This document shows positions 1-9,354 of a stretch of DNA of 64,000 nucleotides, piece by piece. Origin of the DNA: VRUE01 sp963732225 (GTDB lineage Bacteria; Actinomycetota; Thermoleophilia; Solirubrobacterales; 70-9). The notes beneath the pieces are model-generated. The model saw only the letters and a list, made by a program, of their open reading frames with translations. It made no database searches and was not told the origin of the DNA. The DNA lies in NCBI GenBank assembly GCA_963732225.1, contig CAVSYR010000005.1:124001-188000 (forward strand). Direction: 5' to 3'. Numbering within the stretch: the stretch's first letter is position 1; each line of letters starts with the position of its first letter. The translations under genes and the position numbers were made by a program.

Positions 1-370
1 CGGGGTCCGTCTCCAGGCCGTGGATGGCGCAATGCAGGTCGAGGTTCTCCTCTCCCCGCAGGAAGGCCGTCGAGTTGAAGGACTCCATCCGCGGGTGCGC
101 CATTGGACCGAGTTGATTGGAGAAGCCCTGGCGCTCGAGGGCGGCAACCGCATCCTGCCAGCGCTCGGGAGGGACCAGCAGGTCGGCGTCGCCGTAGGGT
201 CGGACCTCACCGGGGTAGAGCCAGGCCGCCAGCACCGGCCCCTTCAGCACCACGCTCTCGATTCCAGCGCTTGCAAAGGCGGCGGCGGTCTGGGCGGCAA
301 GTCGATCGATTGCGAGGTTGCGCAGGGCGAGTGCCTCCACGAGCAGCCCGGCTGGCGGCGTCTCGCTCAT
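1..370 (-). CDS. Nucleotidyltransferase family protein (PF14907-like), partial
   Basis: The reading frame is open from an ATG at 370 to the window edge, so the C-terminus is missing; about 123 residues are visible. The protein begins MSETPPAGLLVEALALRN and contains VVLKGPVLAAWLYPG followed by RPYGDADLLVPP. The KG...GDxDLLV pattern is the active-site signature of the uncharacterised nucleotidyltransferase family PF14907, with the D-x-D pair as likely metal ligands. Its ATG overlaps the stop of the upstream glycosyltransferase (ATGA), so it is translated last in the asnB operon. Family members occur in exopolysaccharide loci and also in some peptide-natural-product clusters. The substrate is unknown. 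Confidence 0.72.
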   Translation of the reverse strand, partial: MSETPPAGLLVEALALRNLAIDRLAAQTAAAFASAGIESVVLKGPVLAAWLYPGEVRPYGDADLLVPPERWQDAVAALERQGFSNQLGPMAHPRMESFNSTAFLRGEENLDLHCAIHGLETDP

Positions 371-1543
371 CCGCCTCTCCTCGAGGCACGTTCGAATGCC
401 TCCTCGTAGACGGCGAGGATCGCTGCCCGGTGTTGCTCAGCGCCAAACTCGCGCTCGACCTTGTAGCGACCGGCCAGACCCATCTCGCGACCCAGTTCCG
501 GGTGATCGGCGAAGTACCTGACGGCCCGCGCCCAGGCCTCGAGGTCATCGGGATCGACGAGAAAGCCGCCGACTCCATCGGTGACGATCTCGGCTGGACC
601 GCCGACATCGGTGGCGACGACCGGAACGCGCATCGCCATCGCCTCGATCAGGACCCGCCCGAACGGCTCCTCGCGCGAGGGCAGCAGCAGCACGTCTAGG
701 GCGCTGATCAGCTCCGGCACGTCCTCGCGCTCTCCCATCCACGAGAACCCGGTCCTCGAGCCGCAGCTCGGCTACCCGCGCTTTCAGCTGCTCGACGTAG
801 GCACGGTTATCGAAGCGGGTCGAGGCGGCGGTGAACTTGGCCGAGCCGATCAGCAGCAGGTGCGCGTCGACGCCCTGGCCGCGCAGCAGGTGGAGCACCT
901 CGATCGCCGTCTCCTGACGCTTCCACGGTGTCAACTGGGCGACGACGCCGAGCAGCAGCGCCCGCGGACGCACTCCGCGCAGTGAGGCGCGGGCGTAGAC
1001 GCGGTCCACCCGCGCCGGGTCCCAACGGGTCAGGTCGACCGGGTTTGGGATCGCCTCGACCACGGCTCGTGGGGCCAGCTGACGCACCGATCGCGCCGTG
1101 TACTCGGAGTTGGCGACGATCACCGTCGCCGTGGCCGCGACCATCCGCATCGTCGCGACGCTGGCGGCGCCGGCTGGCAGGACGTCGCGGACGTGGACGA
1201 CGCTTGGCCGGCCGGTCCTCGCCGCGCCGAGGATGAGCCCGGCGCGGACCGAGTTGGCGTGCAGCAGTTCGACGCCGTTGGCTCGCACAATCCGTTGCGT
1301 GGCCCGGCCCGCGGCCGCGATCTCGACCATCGCCCGGGGGGTGTGGAGGGGGTGGAGGCGCAGGCTGCCGGCGGTGCCGGGAATCGACTCGACCACGATG
1401 CCGAGGGCGGCCGCCTCTTCGCTGAGGCGGCCTGGCGGCGCCGCCAGGCGCATCTCTACGTTCGGGCGAGTTTTGAGCAGCGAGAGCAGGGAGCGCTCGC
1501 CGCCGCCGACCTCGGCGGTGTGATTGACGTAGAGAACTTTCAA
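367..1543 (-). pseudogene. GT4 glycosyltransferase, interrupted by a single-base frameshift
   Basis: A family-4 glycosyltransferase of about 391 residues is encoded in two frames. The N-terminal part (KVLYVNHTAEVGGGERSLLSLL) starts at a TTG at 1543 that overlaps the stop of the preceding gene (TTGA). It runs in frame to about 741. The second frame then continues GEREDVPELISALDVLLLPSREEPFGRVLIEAMAM, the donor-binding EX7E region. Deleting one of the two C bases at 739-740 joins the halves as RVLVMGERED, as expected for the family. The enzyme would transfer a sugar from a nucleotide donor to a lipid-linked glycan at the inner face of the membrane. Either the gene is broken or the assembly has an extra base here. 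Confidence 0.8.
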
Positions 1544-2652
1544 GAGCTCGCTCCATCGAGGCACTCGCGGAGGGTCGCTTCCACCCGTTCGCAGATCTGC
1601 GGCCAAGCCAGGTCCCGTGCCCTCCTGGCCCCGTTTTCGCCCAGCCGCTGTGCCAGCGAGGCGTCACTCAGCAGCTCCGCCGCCGCCCGCGCCACCGCGA
1701 CGTGGTCGGTGGGGTCGACCAGCAGGCCCGTCTCGCCGTCGATGACAGCATCGAGGGCGCCGGCGACGTTGCCGGCCAGCACCGGCCTGCCGAAGGCGCC
1801 TGCTTCGAGGTAGACGATGCCGAAGCCCTCACCGGCGAAGCCGCCGTCGGGAAGGCGGCTCGGCATCGCCAGCGCGCTTGCCCGCCGCAGCCACTCGTCG
1901 CGCTCTCGGTCGGAGACGGAGCCGAGGAAGCGGACGGCATCGGAGACGCCGTGTGCCGCCGCCAGTCGTTCGAGGCCGGGACGCAGCGGACCATCGCCGA
2001 TCACTACCCACTGGGCGTCGGGAACGGCGGCGCGCAGGAGCGGCAGTGAGCGAATGATCACATCGTGACCCTTGTAGCGATCCTCGAGTCGGGCGATCGT
2101 CAGCAGCGTCGGCCGCGGCTCGGGCAGGGGGGAGGCCTCGTCGGGAAGGTCGACGCCGGGGGAGATCAGCTTGGTTTGTGCGCAGTCGACACCGGTCGCG
2201 GCGATCAGACCGGCGGTGTAATGGCTGACCGCGATCGCCAGCTGCGCGTTCGTCGCCGCGAAGGTCGCCAGTTTCGGTTTGGCGCCGATCTCCTTGGCGT
2301 GGAAGTACTGCACGGTGGGGGCGCCGGTCAGGCGCGATATCAGCGCCGCGGCGGGGCTGGTTACGATGTGGACGCTGAGCGTGATCGCGGGCCGGAACCT
2401 CGTCCCGATCGCGACGGCCACCGCGTTGAGCGGGATGTTGCGGGCGGGGCCAAGACGAGGATCGGTTCGGACCCGGCGCACGCTGAGTCCAAGGTCGCGA
2501 TCGAAGTCATCGGCACCGGGAGCGTCGCCCGCGACGACCCTGGTCTCGAACCCCTTCATCCCGGCGGCGAGCCGGTGCGAGAGCACCTGGATCCCGCCCC
2601 GAGCGGGCGGGAAGTCCGGTGTCAGGACAAGTAGCCGCGGCTTAGGCGGCAT
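1540..2652 (-). CDS. GT4 family glycosyltransferase
   Basis: The protein is 370 residues with GT-B architecture. The N-terminal Rossmann domain starts PRLLVLTPDFPPARGGIQ, with the glycine-rich loop that contacts the donor. The C-terminal domain has TIARLEDRYKGHDVIIRSLP and the EX7E-type segment GEGFGIVYLEAGAFGRPVLAG, which binds the nucleotide-sugar phosphate and ribose. I start at the ATG at 2652, which overlaps the last 11 bases of asnB; a longer in-frame extension upstream reads as low-complexity translation inside asnB and has no support. It sits in the asnB operon between the amidotransferase and a second GT4 and probably adds one sugar of the repeat unit. The donor cannot be told from sequence. 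Confidence 0.88.
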   Translation of the reverse strand: MPPKPRLLVLTPDFPPARGGIQVLSHRLAAGMKGFETRVVAGDAPGADDFDRDLGLSVRRVRTDPRLGPARNIPLNAVAVAIGTRFRPAITLSVHIVTSPAAALISRLTGAPTVQYFHAKEIGAKPKLATFAATNAQLAIAVSHYTAGLIAATGVDCAQTKLISPGVDLPDEASPLPEPRPTLLTIARLEDRYKGHDVIIRSLPLLRAAVPDAQWVVIGDGPLRPGLERLAAAHGVSDAVRFLGSVSDRERDEWLRRASALAMPSRLPDGGFAGEGFGIVYLEAGAFGRPVLAGNVAGALDAVIDGETGLLVDPTDHVAVARAAAELLSDASLAQRLGENGARRARDLAWPQICERVEATLRECLDGASS

Positions 2653-4510
2653 CGGCTCCGAGCAGCTTGTCGCTCCAGAGGCCGAAGGCCAGCAGCCCCC
2701 AGAGCAGGTCGCTGTGGTCGTGGGAGCCAGCGAGATGCTCCGCCGCCAGCCCCTTGGCGGTCGCCCGATCGAACCAGCCCTCCGAGTAGATCGTGCCGGA
2801 ATCGAGCTGCTGCCGCAGCGTCGGAGCCAGCGCTCCGCGCAGCCACTCGGCTGCTGGGGCGGCAAATGCGGCCTTGCGAAAGCGCCTCGTCCTGCGGGTG
2901 TCCATCCCCGGCGGCAGCATCGAGTGCAGCAGGGACTTGCCCCGCCCGCCGAGGTGGAGCGAGCTGTCGACCGAGGCGGCAAACTCGGCCAGCTCCCGCT
3001 GCAGGTAAACGGTGCGGATCTCCATTGAGACCAGCATGCCGGCCCGATCGGTCTTGACCAACACGTTGTCGGGAAGGTAATCCACCTGGTCCAGCCGCAT
3101 CAGCTGCCTGCCCGTCGCCTCCCCGCCGATTTCACCGCTGCGGGAGGCGAGGCGGGCGACGATCTGGTCGTCCCTGACCCCGGTCAAGCGGGGCCCGTAG
3201 AGCCCGGTCCGATGGTGGCGTCTACCTCCGGTCACCCAGTCGAGGTTGCGCTCGAGCGTGGGTGCCGGCCCGCTGCGCTCGAGCAGCCTGCGGGCGGGGT
3301 CCCAGCCCGATGCGTAGCGTTGGAGCCGCGGCGATATCGCAACCGGCATCGCCGCGCCGGCCTGGCCGATCCGCTCGATCCAGCGGTAGCGGGGGTAGCC
3401 GCCGAAGAGCTCGTCCGCGCCCTCGCCACCGAGGGCGACGGTGACCAGCGGTCGGGCGAAGTCGGAAAGCGCGTGCAGCGATACGAGCGCCTGGTCGGCA
3501 AGTGGCTGGTCCATGTCGGCCAGCAGTTTCGGCGCTCGCTCTTGCACCTCGTCCTGGGTGAGAATCACCTCGTGGTGCTCGGTTTCGAGTCGCCGGGCAA
3601 CATCGCGGGCCCGCTCGGTCTCATCGAAGGTGCCGACGTCATAGCCGACGGTAAAGGTCTTGATCCGCTGTGAAGTCGAGGCGGCGGCAGCGCTGGTGAC
3701 GAGGGTCGAGTCGATCCCGCCGGAGAGAAAGACCCCGACGGGGACGTCGGCGATCATGCGACTGCGGACCGAATCGGTGAAGAGCCGGCTCGCCTCGGCG
3801 ACGAGGGCGGCGCGCGGCTCGTTCAAGCGACCAGGCATCTGTGGCGGCGTCCACCAGCACCGCTCCTCGATGCGATGGCTCGCCCGCTCCCAGGTGAGCA
3901 GAGAGCCAGGGGAGAGCTGGCGCACGCCGCGCACGATCGTCCTCGGACCGGGCACGTAGCCGAAGACGAAGAAGGCGTCGACGGCCTCCGGCGAGAGCTC
4001 GCGCAGCTGTGGCTTGGCCTCGAGCAGCGCGGTCAGCTCGGAGGCGAAGGCGATATGGCCACCGTGCTCGTGCACGAACAGCGGCTTCTCGCCGAAACGG
4101 TCGCGGGCAAGCAGGAGACGACCGCGGCGCTCGTCCCAGAGCGCGAAGGCGAACATCCCCTCGAGCGCGTGGACCATCTCCAAGCCGAACTCCTCGTAGA
4201 GATGGACGAGGACCTCGGTGTCGCACTCGGTGGCAAAAGCGTGACCGCGCTCGCGCAGCTGCTCGCGCAGGCGGGGGTGGTTGTAGATCTCGCCGTTGAA
4301 GGTGACCCAGACCGAGCCGTCCTCATTGGCGAGTGGCTGATGGCCGCCTTCGAGGTCGAGGATCGCGAGGCGCCGCACGCCGATGCTGGGCCCATGGTGT
4401 GAGTCCGTGTAGATCCCCTCGTCGTCTGGACCGCGGTGTTGCAATCGCGCCAGCATCGCGCCGGTCGAGCGTGCCTCGGGGTCATCGGTTCTGCCTGCAA
4501 TGCCGCACAT
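2642..4510 (-). CDS. asnB: Asparagine synthase (glutamine-hydrolysing) / EPS-type amidotransferase
   Basis: The protein is 622 residues. The ATG at 4510 gives MCGIAGRTDD, placing the glutaminase nucleophile Cys at position 2, as in class-II amidotransferases that lose the initiator Met. The N-terminal half carries LQHRGPDDEG and FNGEIYNH. The C-terminal half has the PP-loop FLSGGIDSTLVTSAA that activates a carboxylate with ATP. Family reaction: glutamine ammonia is transferred to aspartate, or in glycan loci probably to a sugar carboxylate. It is the first gene of an operon with two glycosyltransferases and a nucleotidyltransferase, so a role in amidating a uronic acid or other sugar acid is as likely as asparagine synthesis. 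The extra 17 residues of the longest frame are rejected because Cys2 must be near the N-terminus. Confidence 0.9.
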   Translation of the reverse strand: MCGIAGRTDDPEARSTGAMLARLQHRGPDDEGIYTDSHHGPSIGVRRLAILDLEGGHQPLANEDGSVWVTFNGEIYNHPRLREQLRERGHAFATECDTEVLVHLYEEFGLEMVHALEGMFAFALWDERRGRLLLARDRFGEKPLFVHEHGGHIAFASELTALLEAKPQLRELSPEAVDAFFVFGYVPGPRTIVRGVRQLSPGSLLTWERASHRIEERCWWTPPQMPGRLNEPRAALVAEASRLFTDSVRSRMIADVPVGVFLSGGIDSTLVTSAAAASTSQRIKTFTVGYDVGTFDETERARDVARRLETEHHEVILTQDEVQERAPKLLADMDQPLADQALVSLHALSDFARPLVTVALGGEGADELFGGYPRYRWIERIGQAGAAMPVAISPRLQRYASGWDPARRLLERSGPAPTLERNLDWVTGGRRHHRTGLYGPRLTGVRDDQIVARLASRSGEIGGEATGRQLMRLDQVDYLPDNVLVKTDRAGMLVSMEIRTVYLQRELAEFAASVDSSLHLGGRGKSLLHSMLPPGMDTRRTRRFRKAAFAAPAAEWLRGALAPTLRQQLDSGTIYSEGWFDRATAKGLAAEHLAGSHDHSDLLWGLLAFGLWSDKLLGADAA

Positions 4511-4632
4511 TTGGGGAACGGTAGTGCAAGGCGTCGTTCTGACGGTCGGAAAAACGGGCACCAGCTTCGGCCAAGTGGCCAGATTCTTGCGGCTTCTTCA
4601 CTTACCGCAGCGCCGGCCGATACAGGAAGGCG

Positions 4633-7314
4633 ATGTCATCGTTGCTGCGAAAGACCTGGCTTCTCGTTGCTATGTTCACCTGCCTCTTGGTGGTGGTTGC
4701 CGCTGCCCGCACGCCGCCGGCGAAGCCACAGCGCTCGCATAAGACCTGCGTGCTGAAGACGACGAAGAAGGCGCGCTTCTCCCAGTCGCGCCACCGCGGT
4801 GGCGCCCTGAACTGCACGCGCAAGTCGGGAGCGGGGGAGAAGGCGGGTGTCGCCTCCTCCCAGGCGCCGGGACCGTCGCCGGCGTCCACCACAACCCCCG
4901 CAGCGGAAGAGGCCGTGCCGGCGGCAGTCTCGTCTGGCTCCGAGGAAGGTGAGTTGCCGGCCGCAGAAGACGAAGTGTCGCCGGCTGAAGAAGGCGAAAC
5001 ACCGCCGCAAGAAGAAGTGCAACCGCCGGAAGAAGAACAAGAACCGGCCGGTGTCGTGGCTCAGGGCGAAGATTTCGCCGGCGCTCCGGCTGCCGTTCTG
5101 CTGGCGTCGCAGGCCGGCCTCTCCGTCACCGATGCCGAAGACTGCGTTGGGATTTCTGCCACCGGCGAGACGATTGCGTTCGGCGGCTTTGACCCTGGCC
5201 CGGGCCAGGGCGAAGTGCGCCTCGAGCTCGTGCCGGGCGGCTCGATGCCGGCGCAGGTCCGTTGCCCCTCCGCCGCTGGCACCGAGACCCTTGACGTAGC
5301 CGCGGCGGCGCCGAGCGCGGGGGGAGTGCTCGCCGACCCGATCGATCCGGCGAATCTCACTCGGGTTCCCTTCGGTCGCCGCTCGTTCTGGCTTCAGCCC
5401 TGGCGTTCCTACCTCGACACCTGGCCGGCCAGCCGCCTCGGCGATGCGCTGGGGATCAACTTCAACGTCACCCCGGCCGAGGCCGAGGCGACGGCGCGCC
5501 TGCTCGCTTCGAGTGGCTTTCGTCTTGCACGGGTCGAGATCAGCTGGAACCAGCTCTCCTACGACGACCCGGACGAGTTCGTCAACGAGGCGAGCCTGCG
5601 CAAGAAGCTGGTCGCCCTACGCGACCATGGCCTGCGCCCGTTGATCCTGCTGAACGCGAACAGCGGTGGCCCGAGTCCCGCCAAGCCGGTGACGTTGACA
5701 ACGGCCGCGCCGGCGTCCGCCGGCGCGCGCTCGGTCCAGCTCGACCAATCCTCCGCCGCTGCGGTGGTCCCAGGCCGGACCGGCTTTGCCGGACTCTCGT
5801 TTGGAGGCAATCCCGATGTTCTGATCACCGCCGTCGACGACGACGGCCTCGCTACGTTGTCGCGCCCGCTTCCGGCTGCTCTTAACGCGGGGCCCCATGT
5901 GGGAAGCACTCTGCGCTATGGGCCCTTCGGACCGCCGCAGCTCGCCAACGGCGATCCCAATCCGGAATTCCAACGAACCCTGGCGGGCTGGCTCGAATAC
6001 GTCGATGCCGTCACCGGCGAGGCAACCTCGGTGTTCGGCGCTGATGGCTACGACCTCGAGCTGTGGAACGAGCTCAGCTTTGGCTCCCAGTTCCTTGACG
6101 AAGGGAACTACTACTCACCGCGACGGGTTGAAGGCTCTGGGTCGGTGACCGACGCCCTCCTGCGGGAAACCGTCGCCCACCTACGCGATCCCGAAAACGG
6201 TATCTCGCCGGGAGTGGGGATCAGCGATGGATTCGCCAGCCAGACCCCGTTTGCCTCCGGCGCCTCGGTGCCGGCGGGTACGACTGCCCTCAGCAAGCAC
6301 CTTTACCGGGGACCCCAGTACTTCCCTCGCAACGACGTCGTCAACTCGATCAAGCCGCTCAACGCTTTCGGGGGCTCCGACTCAACCACTGAAAAAGCGC
6401 CCTTTTCCCCGCGCTTCACGCCAAGCTTCGCATCGGCGCTGCCCGAGTATTTCCTCACCGCGACCCAGACCGAGACGGTTGTCCGCGACCTGGCGCCGAT
6501 CACGACCTCGATCTACGGCACTCCCCATGGCCGTGCCGTCGGCCCGGCGGGAGGAAGCCCTCCGCAAACCTGGATGACCGAGTACAACCTCAACACCAAC
6601 ACCCTCTTCCCGCTGAGTCAGAACGAACCCGACCACTACATCGGAACCGCCTCGGCTGAAGAGAAGGAACAGCTTCAGGCCAAGATCGTCCTGCGCAGCC
6701 TGCTCTCGATGACCGCCAAGGGAATGTCCCGCATCTATTTCTACGCGGCCGCCCATTCCGACGGCTACAGCCTGATCAGTGACCGCTTCATGGAAGCGCT
6801 GAATGCGTCGCCGACTGCCTATCCCGGCGACGAGATGGGCGGCTATACGACCGACGCGGTTCGCAACCTGATGTCCCATTTCGTCGGTCCCGGCCCGTCG
6901 GGCCCGGCCCGCCAGCTCGAACTGCTTTCGATCGCCCAGGAAGGCGACCACGCCGAGTTCAGCGGCGACGGTACTGCCGCCCACCCCGATCTCTACGACC
7001 GCGATCTCCTCGCTGTCTTCCCCTTTCAGTCCTCGCCGACCCGCTTCGTGATCCCCGTCTATGTGATGACGCCGAACTTGACCACGGTCTACGGCGAACC
7101 CGGCAGTCGCTTCGACCTGCCCGACGAGAGGTTCCGCATCACCCTTGGCAACTTGCCAGTGACGGGGCAGCCGCCGGCGGTGGCGGCCTACGACCCGATA
7201 AGCGACGGCGAGACCCCCGCTCGGCTGGTCTCCCGCCAGGGTGACCGAGCCGTCTTCGAAGTCGCGGCGACTAACTACCCCAGGCTGCTGACGGTCGACT
7301 ACACGGCAGGCTGA
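4633..7314 (+). CDS. Secreted glycoside-hydrolase-like protein (clan GH-A type) with acidic linker
   Basis: The protein is 893 residues. The start is ATG 4633 with a good ribosome site, GGAAGG, at 4625-4630. Residues 1-25 form a signal peptide or signal anchor (LLRKTWLLVAMFTCLLVVVAAA). Residues about 30-150 are a basic then strongly Glu/Pro-rich low-complexity linker. After a small beta-rich stretch the catalytic region begins near residue 260. It shows a TIM-barrel pattern (FRLARVEISWNQ; LRPLILLNAN), the clan GH-A acid/base motif LELWNELSFG (Glu480) and a candidate nucleophile in WMTEYNLNTN (Glu650). It is divergent from asnB and lies beside glycosyltransferases, so it may trim or release the exported polysaccharide. 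The GH family and substrate are not identifiable by eye, and the linker could span or bind the cell wall. Confidence 0.72.
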   Translation: MSSLLRKTWLLVAMFTCLLVVVAAARTPPAKPQRSHKTCVLKTTKKARFSQSRHRGGALNCTRKSGAGEKAGVASSQAPGPSPASTTTPAAEEAVPAAVSSGSEEGELPAAEDEVSPAEEGETPPQEEVQPPEEEQEPAGVVAQGEDFAGAPAAVLLASQAGLSVTDAEDCVGISATGETIAFGGFDPGPGQGEVRLELVPGGSMPAQVRCPSAAGTETLDVAAAAPSAGGVLADPIDPANLTRVPFGRRSFWLQPWRSYLDTWPASRLGDALGINFNVTPAEAEATARLLASSGFRLARVEISWNQLSYDDPDEFVNEASLRKKLVALRDHGLRPLILLNANSGGPSPAKPVTLTTAAPASAGARSVQLDQSSAAAVVPGRTGFAGLSFGGNPDVLITAVDDDGLATLSRPLPAALNAGPHVGSTLRYGPFGPPQLANGDPNPEFQRTLAGWLEYVDAVTGEATSVFGADGYDLELWNELSFGSQFLDEGNYYSPRRVEGSGSVTDALLRETVAHLRDPENGISPGVGISDGFASQTPFASGASVPAGTTALSKHLYRGPQYFPRNDVVNSIKPLNAFGGSDSTTEKAPFSPRFTPSFASALPEYFLTATQTETVVRDLAPITTSIYGTPHGRAVGPAGGSPPQTWMTEYNLNTNTLFPLSQNEPDHYIGTASAEEKEQLQAKIVLRSLLSMTAKGMSRIYFYAAAHSDGYSLISDRFMEALNASPTAYPGDEMGGYTTDAVRNLMSHFVGPGPSGPARQLELLSIAQEGDHAEFSGDGTAAHPDLYDRDLLAVFPFQSSPTRFVIPVYVMTPNLTTVYGEPGSRFDLPDERFRITLGNLPVTGQPPAVAAYDPISDGETPARLVSRQGDRAVFEVAATNYPRLLTVDYTAG

Positions 7315-7349
7315 GGACGAGCGAGGCGTACACTGGCGCGCTTCTCTCG

Positions 7350-8379
7350 ATGACCAAAACCATCTCAATCGCAATGGGCACGTTCAACGGGGCGCGTTTC
7401 CTCGCTGAGCAACTCGACTCGATCCTGGCTCAGAGCAGGCAGCCGGATGAGTTGGTGGTCTGCGATGACGGCTCCTCAGACCGCACGCTCGACATCCTTG
7501 CCGGCTTTGCCGAGTCGGCCCCTTTTGCGGTCCGGATCCACCGCAACGAATCGCAGCTCGGCTGGTTTGCCAACTTCCTGCAGGCGAGTTCCCGGTGCGG
7601 TGGAGACTTGATCGCGTTCTGCGACCAGGACGATGTTCTGGCTGCCGGGGAAACTGGCTCGCTGTGAGGCGGTTCTCGCTTCCGGGGATCGGCCCAGCTT
7701 GGTCATGCACGCCGCTCGGGTCGTCGATGAGAAATTGAACCCGACCGGGACCCTGCACCCGAACATCGGTCAAGAGCAGAGGCTGCGGCCGCGGGACTAC
7801 CCGACGTTCGTCGGTGGCCCGGGATTCGCAATGTGCTTCGAGCGCGGGCTGCTCGACTACCTGCGCGAGCCGCCGCTGCCTGCTGAGACAGCCCTGGAAT
7901 ACGGGCACGACACGTTGCTCGTGCTCCTGGCCGGAGCGGACAACGGCCTCTTTCTGCTCGATGAGCCGCTGGCGTTGTACCGCCGGCACGGCGGCAACGT
8001 AAGTGGCTATGAGCAGGGCCCGCCAGCGAAATTGTTGCGACGCCGCCTGCGGTCCGACCTCGATCGCCTGCTGGAGACGAAGGCTGCCGTCGAGGACAAG
8101 GCAGCAGTGCTGCGCTGGCTCGCAGCGGGAGACCGCCTGGATGAGCGTCAACGATCGGCCCTGCACGGGCTCGAAGCAACCCACCTGCGCTTCGCCGCCC
8201 TGCTCGAGCAGCGAGCAGGGGTGTATCGCCCCGGGGCCTCGGCGATCGACCGGTCGCGCTGTCTGGCACGGGCGATCCGGGCCGGGGGCTACTCCGCTCG
8301 CACCGCCGGCTCCTTGGGCAGGAAGGCCCTGGTCAAAGACCTGCTTGCCGCCGGCACGGGTCTGATCTACCGCGGCTGA
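7350..8379 (+). pseudogene. GT2 family glycosyltransferase, interrupted by a single-base frameshift
   Basis: Two adjoining frames make one GT2 enzyme of about 342 residues. The first (start ATG 7350) has ISIAMGTFNGARFLAEQLDSI, VVCDDGSSDRT and LIAFCDQDDV, the last being the DxD metal-binding motif. It then leaves frame and stops after 105 residues. The second frame resumes exactly with WLPGKLARCEAVLASG, the sequence that follows CDQDDV in rhamnosyltransferase-type GT2 proteins. Removing one base of TTC at 7636-7638 restores DDVWLPGKL. A possible -10 box TACACT (7329-7334) sits 15 bases before the ATG and there is no clear ribosome site. The gene converges with the sulfotransferase operon. Real disruption and sequencing error cannot be separated here. 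Confidence 0.82.
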
Positions 8380-8391
8380 TCCGCACCGTGC

Positions 8392-9354
8392 TCAACCGAC
8401 GTCCTCGTAGCCCCAGCGGGCGACGAGGTCGCGCCCGAGCAGCTCGCTGGCCGCGGCCACCTCGGGCTTGAAGCGGCGGCGCAGCTCGGCTGCCAACTCC
8501 TCGTCGGGGGGGTCCGGGTCCCCGATCGCCAAACGGTGCCGCGTCGACTCCAGGGTGCGGCGGCGCAGGTCCTGGGGGGTAAGCGCCTTGATCGCGCTCC
8601 GCAGGGTGCCGCCGGCCCTGCCCTGTCCCATCGAGAGCCGGTGCAGGGCGCTGTAGAGGCCGGGTCGGCGCACCTGTTGCGCGGTGGTGTTCGACTCCGG
8701 TACCTCCAGCGCCGGGTCCTCGTCCACTTCCAGAAAACGCTGCACGGCAGCCAGGGTCGCGTGGTTGTCGCGGCGAAAGTCCTCGTAGACAAGGACCAGA
8801 ACTTGCTCGGGCGAGAAGAGATCGTAGAAGCGCCGCAGCTGGGTCGCGTATCGCACGTGCTCGGAGTAGAGGAGCAGGCGCGGCCAGCGGGAGGAGCTGG
8901 GGATCGACTGGCCCTGGCGCCGGGAATCCTCCAGGGCGAGGGCTCGGCGCAGGCTCTTCTCGGTCTCGATGTGGGATTTGAGCAGGTGAATGTGCAGCGA
9001 GCGCAGGAAACTCGCCGGCTCGCGCAGGATCGCGATGATCTTGGCGTCGGGCTGCAGCTCGGCAATGCCCGGCGCGGCGGTGTCGGACCAGATGTAATGC
9101 GGTGAGACCTCGCCGACGCGCTGGTTCTCGGCGGCGAGGGCGAAGAGGGCGAGGTACTGCTCGAGCGTGCGGGGAGCGTCGAACAGCGTCCAGCGTTCTT
9201 CGCGGCGCACTTCGGGGATGAAGAAGTAGGGCTCCTTCAGCTCCGGCAGGAAGATTTCGGGGTGCGGCTTCAGCGCCTCGTAAAGCGCCGTGGTTCCGCA
9301 CTTGGCGTGGCCGACGACGAAGAAGTCGGGCGTCCGCCCGCCGCTCTCAGCCAA
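8392..9354 (-). CDS. Sulfotransferase family protein (first of three paralogues)
   Basis: The protein is 320 residues; its TTG start at 9354 overlaps the stop of the upstream paralogue. The N-terminal FFVVGHAKCGTTALYEAL is the 5-prime-phosphosulfate loop that binds PAPS. IIAILREPASFLRSLH is the second (3-prime phosphate) PAPS site with the conserved Arg and Ser. Family reaction: sulfate moves from PAPS to a hydroxyl or amine, here most likely on a sugar of the glycan. It is the last gene of the minus-strand operon that begins at 17859. It is more diverged from the other two copies than they are from each other (GHAKCG against GHPKCG; IWSDTAAPG against LWSRTAAAG), which suggests a different acceptor site. 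Confidence 0.88.
   Translation of the reverse strand: MAESGGRTPDFFVVGHAKCGTTALYEALKPHPEIFLPELKEPYFFIPEVRREERWTLFDAPRTLEQYLALFALAAENQRVGEVSPHYIWSDTAAPGIAELQPDAKIIAILREPASFLRSLHIHLLKSHIETEKSLRRALALEDSRRQGQSIPSSSRWPRLLLYSEHVRYATQLRRFYDLFSPEQVLVLVYEDFRRDNHATLAAVQRFLEVDEDPALEVPESNTTAQQVRRPGLYSALHRLSMGQGRAGGTLRSAIKALTPQDLRRRTLESTRHRLAIGDPDPPDEELAAELRRRFKPEVAAASELLGRDLVARWGYEDVG

Noticed and set aside
1..4510. asnB plus nucleotidyltransferase as part of a lasso-peptide cluster
   Set aside because: AsnB keeps Cys2 and its operon partners are glycosyltransferases; no precursor peptide, PqqD-like or transglutaminase-like gene is in view. The window edge prevents full exclusion.
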